This document shows, piece after piece, positions 10,512 to 17,973 of a stretch of 54,270 bases of DNA. A program made the position numbers and the translations under genes. Every line of letters begins with the position of its first letter. Within the stretch, counting starts at the first letter, position 1. The stretch lies in contig CAMDIH010000005.1 of assembly GCA_945898515.1 (NCBI GenBank), forward strand, positions 1-54,270, read 5' to 3'. This DNA is from Candidatus Neomicrothrix parvicella RN1. GTDB taxonomy: Bacteria > Actinomycetota > Acidimicrobiia > Acidimicrobiales > VFJN01. The notes below the pieces were generated by a model, which saw nothing but the letters and a program-made list of their open reading frames with translations, was not told where the DNA came from and ran no database searches.

Positions 10512-10578
10512 AGCGGTTGTTGATCGGCCGAGCGATAGGTGCCTCGTGCGGCCGTCGGCGGCGAGATGGGGGTGAAGC

Positions 10579-11169
10579 ATGACCCTGCTGGACGTGCTGC
10601 TGCGGGCGCGCACTCTCGGCTTTCTGGGGCCGGGGCCCGTGGAGGACCATGTGGCCCATGCCACGGGCTTCCTGGAAGCGCTTGGTGCCGTGACGGGTTG
10701 CGTGGTGGATCTGGGCAGTGGCGGTGGGGTACCCGGGTTGATCGTGGCGAGTGAGCGGCCGGACCTCAACGTCGTGCTCGTAGACTCCTCGGCGAAGCGA
10801 TGCGAGTTTCTCCACGAGGTGGTCGGCCAACTCGGGCTGGCGGCGGCGGTGGTGCAGGGTCGGGCGGAGGTAGTGGGGCGGGGGCCGTTGCGGGGAATGG
10901 TCGATGGGGTCGTAGCCCGTAGTTTTGGTCCGCCGGCCGCTACCGCAGAGTGTGCCGCTCCGTTGTTGCGACGGGGGGGACTGCTGGTGGTGAGTGAACC
11001 GCCGAATACCGAGGATCGCTGGCCGGCGGCCTCGCTGGCGCAACTGGGACTTCAACCCCTGTTCCGGACGGTGACGTCGCCGGTGATGCAGGTACTGGAG
11101 TTGGTAGCACTCTGCTCTGACGAGTACCCCCGCCGTGACGGGGTGCCGGCCAAGCGACCCTTGTTCTGA
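10579..11169 (+). CDS. rsmG: 16S rRNA (guanine527-N7)-methyltransferase
   Basis: VVDLGSGGGVPGLIVASERPDLNVVLVDSSAKRCEFL; located upstream of parAB. Confidence 0.9.
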   Translation: MTLLDVLLRARTLGFLGPGPVEDHVAHATGFLEALGAVTGCVVDLGSGGGVPGLIVASERPDLNVVLVDSSAKRCEFLHEVVGQLGLAAAVVQGRAEVVGRGPLRGMVDGVVARSFGPPAATAECAAPLLRRGGLLVVSEPPNTEDRWPAASLAQLGLQPLFRTVTSPVMQVLELVALCSDEYPRRDGVPAKRPLF

Positions 11170-11177
11170 CCTGGGTG

Positions 11178-11197
11178 GGTGTTCCACGTGGAACACC
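11178..11197. promoter_or_regulatory. parS: parS site 1 (20-bp perfect palindrome)
   Basis: GGTGTTCCACGTGGAACACC; core TGTTCCACGTGGAACA matches the ParB parS family. Confidence 0.9.
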
Positions 11198-11683
11198 GCT
11201 GGCCGTTCGTGGTCGAGGGTTGACGGCGGATCGGCCTGGCCTGGTGGGTGTCCATGTTGGAGGGGTGGTGCCGCTCCTGGTGGTGATGCCGGTGGTGGAG
11301 GGCGCGACTCCCCGCCGGGAACTTCGGGCGGTCCGGCGAGCACAACATCCGCAGCCTCGTCGGTGACGCTGGTACTGGAGTTGGTGCGCACCGGCCTGGC
11401 TGAGCATCCCCAGAGCGAAGGCGACCGGCAGAACTCCTTCCGGCTCGACGTGGCTGGGGTGCGCCGAGGGGTGGCCATCACCCGCCATGGTTGAGGGTTG
11501 GGCCAGCCGGCGTGAGGGCGCCGGGGAGTGGGTCGGTGCCCGGGGTCCATGGCCGAGGGCCTCCTTCCCCGGCGGCGCGCCGATCCCCAGGGGCAGGTCG
11601 GCGGCTTCTGTTCCCGACGGCGCCACCCGTTGGCATCGACTCCCCGCATGGGGCGGATGGCTGGTCTCGGCGGATCGAGTGGC

Positions 11684-11755
11684 TCGGCGATCCCGGGTTT
11701 GGCGGCGGCGGGTGGCGCCGGATCCTGGGGCCGGGCCACTCCCCTGTCCGGGGCA
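11684..11755 (+). repeat. Imperfect direct repeat, copy A
   Basis: tcggcgatcccgggtttggc...ggatcctggggccgggccactcccctgtccggggca; pairs with 11887-11961; 23 bp identical at the 3' end. Confidence 0.7.
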
Positions 11756-11781
11756 GCGCCCGATCCTTATGGGTCGGGCAT

Positions 11782-11811
11782 CGGTGTATCTCCAAGTTTT
11801 GAGATACATCG
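11782..11811. other. Hairpin in rsmG-parA gap
   Basis: CGGTGTATCTC-caagtttt-GAGATACATCG, 11-bp stem with one G.T pair. Confidence 0.6.
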
Positions 11812-11886
11812 CCGGTGGGATTCGGGGGGGTGGGGCCAGGCGGGCCTGTGGTTGATGGCGGCGTTGGTGGCTGAGGTTGCTCCTCG

Positions 11887-11961
11887 TCGGCGAACCCGGG
11901 TTTCGCAGCGGTCCGGCGTGGCGGCGGATCCTCAGACGGGGCCACTCCCCTGTCCGGGGCA
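11887..11961 (+). repeat. Imperfect direct repeat, copy B
   Basis: tcggcgaacccgggtttcgc...ggatcctcagacggggccactcccctgtccggggca. Confidence 0.7.
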
Positions 11962-11971
11962 CGCTGGCGGG

Positions 11972-11987
11972 TGTTCCACGTGGAACA
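11972..11987. promoter_or_regulatory. parS: parS site 2
   Basis: TGTTCCACGTGGAACA, perfect palindrome. Confidence 0.9.
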
Positions 11988-12208
11988 TCGGCCCCTAGCC
12001 TTTGGTCCCCGGCCCTCGGCAGGCCGCGGGCGGGTGAAGCCGGACGGGCGCCTGTGGGTCGGGGCGTTGCCGGCTGCTTCTCGGTGGCGAAACCTTCGAA
12101 TCCGGTGTCCGACGTCGTCGGCAGGGCCAGGGCGACCGTGGCTTACGGAGGAATCACCGTGACGGCAGGCGGGCCGAGCCGCACCCCTGCCGAGGCCCGC
12201 TGGTGGGG

Positions 12209-12224
12209 TGTTCCACGGGGAACA
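12209..12224. promoter_or_regulatory. parS: parS site 3 (one mismatch)
   Basis: TGTTCCACGGGGAACA, one base different from sites 1 and 2. Confidence 0.75.
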
Positions 12225-12241
12225 CTGACAGCCAGATGTAG

Positions 12242-13528
12242 GTGGTTGAGGGTTTCTCCAGAAACATGCCGACGGTCCTTGCATCACCGATGTCCAGCGG
12301 GCAGGATGCACCGGTGACCGAACCGTCCGATGATGTAGCCACTCGAGGTCGGGCGATCTTCCGGCGACTACGGGAGGTACGGCCGGAGGCGCCCCCGGAG
12401 CCCCCCGTGGTTGTCCCCGATGAGCCACCGGCGCTTACCGACGAGGAGTTGGTGGCCTTCACGGCTCCTCCCGACTCCGAGATTCCGCCGCCCCCGGCGA
12501 TGCCGATGAGCAGCCCTCTACCGGGCACGGAAGACCTTCCCGGTCGCCGCGCGGCAGCGGCGACCGACCTGAGTGAGGGTGACCTCACGACGCCGATCTA
12601 TGTGCCGCTCGATGACCCAGAGCCGTCGACGGGCGCTCCCGCCGCGCAGCCGGTGGCGATGCCCGCTCCCCCACCACGGCCCGGTACCATCGTCGGCCCC
12701 CCTCCCTCCGAGGTGATCGAAGAGACGGCCCCAGTCTCGTTTGCTCGCGAACTCCCTCGGGTGATGGCGGTGGCGAATCAGAAGGGCGGGGTGGGAAAGA
12801 CGACGACGGCGGTGAATCTCGGTGCCTGTCTTGCCGACATCGGCTACCGCGTCCTCGTGGTTGATCTCGATCCGCAGGGCAACGCCAGCACGGGTCTGGG
12901 CATCAACATCCGCGACCTCCAGGGTTCGATGTATGACGTGATTCTCCACGACCTGCCGATCGAGGACTGTGTCGAGGCCACGTCCGTGAGGAATCTGTTT
13001 TGTGCGCCCTCATCCCTCGACCTCGCCGGCGCCGAGATCGAACTCGTGCCGGCCTTCAGTCGGGAGCTTCGCCTGAAGCGTGCCCTGAGTGAGGTGCATG
13101 ACGATTACGACTTCGTACTGATCGACTGCCCTCCCTCCCTGGGACTCCTCACGGTAAACGGGTTGGCAGCGGCCACCGAGGTGGTGGTGCCGATCCAGTG
13201 TGAGTACTACGCCCTGGAGGGCTTGGGACAGCTCCTTCGCAACGTGAGCCTGGTGAAGAAGAACCTCAATCCGATCCTGGATGTGAGCGCCATCGTTCTC
13301 GTCATGTACGACGCTCGTACGAAGTTGGCCGATCAGGTGGTACGGGAAGTTCGAGAGCACTTCGGGGACAAGGTGTGTAAAAACGTAGTGCCGCGAACGG
13401 TGCGCTTGTCAGAGGCGCCGTCGTTCGGGCAACCGATTATTTCGTTCGATCCGAGTTCCCGAGGGGCGATCGCCTATCGGGAACTCGCCAAGGAGGTGAG
13501 TGGTGGCACGCCAAAGCGGACTCGGTAG
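12242..13528 (+). CDS. parA: Chromosome partitioning ATPase ParA (Soj) with long N-terminal extension
   Basis: RVMAVANQKGGVGKTTTAVNLGACLADIGYRVLVVDLDPQGNASTGLGI; DYDFVLIDCPPSLGLLTVNGL. Exact start uncertain. Confidence 0.93.
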   Translation: MVEGFSRNMPTVLASPMSSGQDAPVTEPSDDVATRGRAIFRRLREVRPEAPPEPPVVVPDEPPALTDEELVAFTAPPDSEIPPPPAMPMSSPLPGTEDLPGRRAAAATDLSEGDLTTPIYVPLDDPEPSTGAPAAQPVAMPAPPPRPGTIVGPPPSEVIEETAPVSFARELPRVMAVANQKGGVGKTTTAVNLGACLADIGYRVLVVDLDPQGNASTGLGINIRDLQGSMYDVILHDLPIEDCVEATSVRNLFCAPSSLDLAGAEIELVPAFSRELRLKRALSEVHDDYDFVLIDCPPSLGLLTVNGLAAATEVVVPIQCEYYALEGLGQLLRNVSLVKKNLNPILDVSAIVLVMYDARTKLADQVVREVREHFGDKVCKNVVPRTVRLSEAPSFGQPIISFDPSSRGAIAYRELAKEVSGGTPKRTR

Positions 13529-14405
13529 GGGACTCGGAGCGCTCATCCCCACAGAGAGCACCGGAGTAACCGGTTCTGGTTTGCAGGAGGTGCCGGTGGG
13601 GTCGATCTCATCAAACCCACACCAACCCCGGGCCTATTTCGACGAGGAGGCGCTGGCTGGCCTCACCGCGTCCATCGCCGAGTTGGGCGTACTGCAACCG
13701 GTGCTGGTGCGGGCTTTAGGCGATGAGCGTTTCGAACTCATTGCCGGGGAACGCCGCTGGCGGGCCGCCAAGCGAGCCGGGCTTTCCACCATACCGGTGG
13801 TGGTGCGCGAGGTTGACGAGGTCCTGTCGCTGGAGCATGCGCTCGTCGAAAACCTGCACCGTGAGGATCTCAATCCTCTTGAGGAAGCGGCCGCGTTTCA
13901 GCAGTTGATGGAGGACTTCGACCTCACACAGGAGGTCGTAGCCCAAAAGGTGGGGAAGTCGCGCTCGGCGGTGGCCAATACGCTGCGCCTGTTTCAGTTA
14001 CCCCCGTCGATCCAGCGCCTCGTGGCCGAGAATCAACTGGCGGCGGGGCACGCCAAGGCCCTCCTGGGCACCCCTGACCGGTTGTATCAGGAGGTGTTGG
14101 CCAAGCGGATCGTGGCCGAGGGCCTCTCTGTCCGGCAGGCCGAGGACGCCGTTCGGGCTCATAACGATCCCGGGGAGGCTTCCTCGGAGGGAGACTCGCC
14201 GAGTCGGCGAACGCCGGTGGCCAAGCGACTGCGGGCTCCCGGTCTGCTCGAACTGGAGGAGTTGTTGGCTCGCCATCTCGCGACACGGGTGAGCGTCACG
14301 ATGGCCGGCGCGGATGGGAAGGGCAAGGTGGTCATCGAATTCGGTGGTCTGGAGGACCTCGAGCGCATCTACCGGTCGATTACCGAGGGCCCTGCCCCGG
14401 TCTGA
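13500..14405 (+). CDS. parB: Chromosome partitioning protein ParB (Spo0J)
   Basis: RQSGLGRGLGALIP, NPHQPR, LIAGERRWRAAKRAGL, ALVENLHREDLNPLEEA, HTH VAQKVGKSRSAVANTLRL. Confidence 0.95.
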   Translation: MVARQSGLGRGLGALIPTESTGVTGSGLQEVPVGSISSNPHQPRAYFDEEALAGLTASIAELGVLQPVLVRALGDERFELIAGERRWRAAKRAGLSTIPVVVREVDEVLSLEHALVENLHREDLNPLEEAAAFQQLMEDFDLTQEVVAQKVGKSRSAVANTLRLFQLPPSIQRLVAENQLAAGHAKALLGTPDRLYQEVLAKRIVAEGLSVRQAEDAVRAHNDPGEASSEGDSPSRRTPVAKRLRAPGLLELEELLARHLATRVSVTMAGADGKGKVVIEFGGLEDLERIYRSITEGPAPV

Positions 14406-14568
14406 CGTCGTTCAGGGGCCGGTAGGACCCTCAACCTCCGCGAGAGACTCGTGATGGCAACCCGGGTGGTGTGGGGTGGACCAGCGCTGTATTCCCGGAG
14501 GTTGCCGCCCGGGTAACGGAGGGTGGACAAACCCTGAACAATAACTCTAGTTCAACCGGAGGTAGAGA

Positions 14569-14601
14569 TTGTCCACAACCTGTGGGGAAGGTTGTGGAGA
14601 A
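14569..14601. promoter_or_regulatory. Hairpin built from DnaA-box-like sequences between convergent parB and trxA
   Basis: TCCACAACCT (14572-14581) pairs with AGGTTGTGGA (14589-14598), 10-bp perfect stem; contains TTGTCCACA plus reverse-strand TTCCCCACA and TTCTCCACA. Confidence 0.65.
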
Positions 14602-14603
14602 CG

Positions 14604-14924
14604 TTAGGTGAGGAGATCCTGTAACTCTGCGAGCAGCTGACCCTTGCCCTTGGCGCCAACCATGCGCTTCACCGGCTGGCCGTCTTGAAACACGATGAGG
14701 GTGGGGATGCTCATGACCTCAAAGCGCCGGGCGATCTCGGGGTTGTCGTCCACGTTCAGCTTGGCGATCCTGAGTTTGCCGGCCTGCTCCTCGGCAATTT
14801 CGTCGAGGATGGGGGCAATCGTTTTGCAGGGTCCGCACCATTCCGCCCAAAAGTCGACGAGCACGGGTTCCGCCGATCCAGCGATCTCCTCATCGAAGTT
14901 GGTATCGGTGAGTGAGGTGGTCAT
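14604..14924 (-). CDS. trxA: Thioredoxin
   Basis: VLVDFWAEWCGPCKTIAPILDEIA; start at MTTSLTDTNF inside the 14604..15014 ORF. Confidence 0.95.
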   Translation of the reverse strand: MTTSLTDTNFDEEIAGSAEPVLVDFWAEWCGPCKTIAPILDEIAEEQAGKLRIAKLNVDDNPEIARRFEVMSIPTLIVFQDGQPVKRMVGAKGKGQLLAELQDLLT

Positions 14925-15059
14925 GGAATCCTCCGCAGGTAGGGGGCCCAAGGGGCTGGGACTATCGTCTCTAACACTCGTTGCGGGGCCGACATTCCCA
15001 GGCTCGACCATCATCGAACATGTGTTCGCTTCGGGGCGCCATCGTCACCACGAAGGGTC

Positions 15060-16034
15060 TTAGCCGTGCTGGGCCTCGAGCCAGCGTTCGGCATCGATGG
15101 CGGCTTGGCATCCAGACCCCGCCGCCGTGATGGCCTGGCGGTACGTGTGGTCTTGCACATCGCCGCAGGCGAACACGCCGGCCACGTTGGTAGTGGAGGC
15201 ACCACCCCAGTGGCCGGTGATGAGGTACCCGTTGTCTTCGAGGTCAAGTTGGCCCTTCAGGAGATCGGTGTTGGGACGATGCCCGATCGCCACGAAGAGC
15301 CCCGTCGCCGCCAAGGTGGTGGTCTCCGCGGTCTGTACGTCTTGCACGACGATGTGCTCCAGGCGGGTCTCGCCCACGATCTCGGTGACCACGCTGTTCC
15401 AGCGGATCTCAATCTTGGGGTTGTGGGCCACTCGGTCCTGCATGATCTTGCTGGCCCGAAGCTGATCGCGCCGGACGATGAGCGTGACCTTGCTGGCGAA
15501 CTTTGTGAGGAACGTGGCTTCTTCGATGGCGGAGTCTCCACCGCCCACCACCGCTATTTCATGATCGCGGAAGAAGAAGCCATCACAGGTGGCGCAGGTG
15601 GATACCCCGTGGCCCAAGAGTCGAGACTCACCGGGCAACCCCAGCATGAGGGACTGCGCTCCCGTCGACACGATGACGGAGTGGGCCCGGTAGGTGGGCT
15701 CGCTGACGTCGGCAGATCCCACCCACACCCCGTAGGGCGCAGCCGAGAAATCCACTCGGCTCACTTTTTCGGTGCGGATGTCCGCCCCGAAGCGAAGGGC
15801 CTGGGCCCTGAATCGGGCCATTAGTTCCGGGCCCATGATGCCATCGGGGAAGCCGGGGAAGTTCTCCACGTCGGTGGTGAGCATCAATTGTCCACCGGGT
15901 TGGTCGGAGGTGGAGGACACTTCGCCTTCAAGGACCAAGGGGACCAGATTGGCCCGAGCGGCGTAGACAGCCGCGGTGAGCCCGGCGGGGCCAGAGCCGA
16001 TGATGATCACGTCGTGAAGGGAGGGAGTGGCCAT
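15060..16034 (-). CDS. trxB: Thioredoxin-disulfide reductase
   Basis: IIIGSGPAGLTAAVYAARANL, CATCDGFFF active site, GVFACGDVQDHTYRQAITAAGSGC. Confidence 0.95.
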   Translation of the reverse strand: MATPSLHDVIIIGSGPAGLTAAVYAARANLVPLVLEGEVSSTSDQPGGQLMLTTDVENFPGFPDGIMGPELMARFRAQALRFGADIRTEKVSRVDFSAAPYGVWVGSADVSEPTYRAHSVIVSTGAQSLMLGLPGESRLLGHGVSTCATCDGFFFRDHEIAVVGGGDSAIEEATFLTKFASKVTLIVRRDQLRASKIMQDRVAHNPKIEIRWNSVVTEIVGETRLEHIVVQDVQTAETTTLAATGLFVAIGHRPNTDLLKGQLDLEDNGYLITGHWGGASTTNVAGVFACGDVQDHTYRQAITAAGSGCQAAIDAERWLEAQHG

Positions 16035-16075
16035 AGGGATGGGTCAACCGGTGGAGCGGGCCGATTGTTCCATTT

Positions 16076-16456
16076 CTAGGGAAGGGGACGGCTCGCTCGC
16101 CGGATGAGCCAGAGCCCCGGAATGACGAACAGCATCCCTACAATCCCGTGGGCCAACCACACGCGCTCTTCTCCTGTGGCGTTCTCCGGGAGATAGGCAA
16201 CGAGGAACCGCACGGTGGCGATAGAGAGGAACAGCACCACCAGCGTGCCGGCAAACAACGCGAACATGGCGAGCACTAGCCCCCGAGCGATGGTGATGGC
16301 TTTCCCGGTGGTGTTGTCCCGGACAAGTCTGACCAACCGTTCGATTTGATCGGCGGCCTGGGCCGGCCAATCGGGGGCGACGGGGTCGCGTCGCTTCGGG
16401 TCACTCGTGGGCGGGGCGATGCGGCCCATTCCTTGGGGGGCTTCTGGTGGGGCCAT
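16076..16456 (-). CDS. Hypothetical membrane protein (holin/phage-holin-III-like topology)
   Basis: 126 aa, two hydrophobic segments; between trxB and the anti-sigma gene. Confidence 0.65.
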   Translation of the reverse strand: MAPPEAPQGMGRIAPPTSDPKRRDPVAPDWPAQAADQIERLVRLVRDNTTGKAITIARGLVLAMFALFAGTLVVLFLSIATVRFLVAYLPENATGEERVWLAHGIVGMLFVIPGLWLIRRASRPLP

Positions 16457-16525
16457 GGGGTGATCCTAGATGACCCCCACCCCCGGTGTTACTACTCGAA
16501 GGGCGTGACACGCCGGTGGCGTGCC

Positions 16526-17356
16526 TTAGCGGTTCTGCACCCGCACGGTGCTGCAGTCGCCCCCGGTAATGCGCACGTCCTCGGCCCAGGCGACCACGGC
16601 AACCTTCTGCTCGGCCACGACGGCGGTGGCCGCCAGTTGAGCGACTGCCCCGGGGGGAAGGCCGCTGAGGAGCTCGTCGACACAGGAGGTGGGATCCGGC
16701 AACGATGCGTACCAGGGCACCGAAGTGCTCTGGAGGGTGAGGGTGTCAACGGCCTCACCAACGGCGGCGTCGGTCGGGAAGGTTCCGAGGTCGGGGAGGG
16801 GGAGGGCCACGGTGGTGGGATCGGGCGACGGGCTGGCGACCCGGGGGGTGGTTGCCGGGTCCGGGGGAGTAGGGGCGGGGGCGGTGGTGGAGGATTCCGG
16901 TGAGGATTCCGCGGCTGGTCCCGACAGGGCATCGTCCGCGATCGGTGGTGCGGTGGTTTCGGGGGCGGCGGTTTGGCTCGTGTCGTTCGACGAGGGAAGG
17001 AGTGAAGCCACCATGGGTACAACGGCGAACAGGAGGGCAACGGCGGCTGCCACACCCACCACCCGCCACACGATGGGGGTGCGCCCCCATGTTCGGCTCG
17101 TCACCGGAGTGACGTCCGGGGTGGGGTTGGCTTCTTCGTCGTAGGCGGCGAGCGCCGCGGCGATGGCCCCTTCGCGATGCTGGCGCGAGTGGGGCGGCGG
17201 AGTGGCCATCACCTGGCGGATTCTTCCCATGGCCGTCATGCGAGCCTGGATTTCGGGGTCGGCATCCACCCGCGCCGCTTCCTCAGCAGTGCTCACACCA
17301 TCAAGGTGGGCTGAGGCGAGTTCGCCGAGTTCGTCGAGGGGTCGGTGGTCGGTCAT
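16526..17356 (-). CDS. Putative anti-sigma factor, single TM with Pro/Thr-rich extracytoplasmic linker
   Basis: 276 aa; overlaps the ECF sigma gene stop by 4 nt; TM VVGVAAAVALLFAVVPMVASLL. Confidence 0.75.
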   Translation of the reverse strand: MTDHRPLDELGELASAHLDGVSTAEEAARVDADPEIQARMTAMGRIRQVMATPPPHSRQHREGAIAAALAAYDEEANPTPDVTPVTSRTWGRTPIVWRVVGVAAAVALLFAVVPMVASLLPSSNDTSQTAAPETTAPPIADDALSGPAAESSPESSTTAPAPTPPDPATTPRVASPSPDPTTVALPLPDLGTFPTDAAVGEAVDTLTLQSTSVPWYASLPDPTSCVDELLSGLPPGAVAQLAATAVVAEQKVAVVAWAEDVRITGGDCSTVRVQNR

Positions 17357-17934
17357 AGCGAAGTTCCCGGAGGTTGGTCTGAGATAGGACGTTCCCCGCC
17401 GGGTAGTTGGTTCCGGGGATCGAGTAGGCCCGCCAATTGGGCCCGGCCACGGGCGATGCGAGAGCGAACGGTGCCCGGCGGTATCTCGAGGCGCTCGGCG
17501 ATTTCGGCGTAGTCGAAGCCCCAGAGATCCCGAAGAACCACCGGTAGGCGAAATTCCTCGGACATTTGGTTCAGCGCCGTATCGATGGCCAGCCGATCGG
17601 GGACCATGTCGATTTCTGCGCTCGGGAGGCCAGTGGCGTCGGCGGCGTCGGACTCGCCCACGTCCTCGGTCAGGCCCACCCTGGGCCGCCGTTTCCGGCG
17701 CCGAAGTTCGTCGAGGCAGGCGTTGGTGGTTACTCGATAGGCCCAGGTGGAGAAGGAGGCACGACCATCGAAGAGGCGGATGCCTCGACTGATGGCGATC
17801 AGGGCTTCCTGGCTGGCGTCGTGGGCGTCAGCGTCGTTTCCCGTTAGCCGCCAGCAGAGCGCGTACACGCGGTCGTAATGCCGACGAAGGAGTATGTCGA
17901 GGGCGTGGCGATCCCCGCCTTGGGCGGCGCACAC
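17353..17934 (-). CDS. ECF RNA polymerase sigma factor (SigM-like position)
   Basis: YDRVYALCWRLTGNDADAHDASQEALIAISRGI...FSTWAYRVTTNACLDELRRRKRR; sigma4 LWGFDYAEIAERLEIPPGTVRSRIARGRAQL. Confidence 0.92.
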   Translation of the reverse strand: MCAAQGGDRHALDILLRRHYDRVYALCWRLTGNDADAHDASQEALIAISRGIRLFDGRASFSTWAYRVTTNACLDELRRRKRRPRVGLTEDVGESDAADATGLPSAEIDMVPDRLAIDTALNQMSEEFRLPVVLRDLWGFDYAEIAERLEIPPGTVRSRIARGRAQLAGLLDPRNQLPGGERPISDQPPGTSL

Positions 17935-17973
17935 CAGCGCAGAGTCGTCGAGGTTCGCGGCGATATGCGCAGG

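Noticed and set aside
10495-12428. Long minus-strand ORFs (414, 340, 316 aa) in the rsmG-parA gap
   Set aside because: Arg/Pro/His-rich, antisense to rsmG and the parS region, with repeats such as CSTWNT arising only because parS is translated; no domain signature
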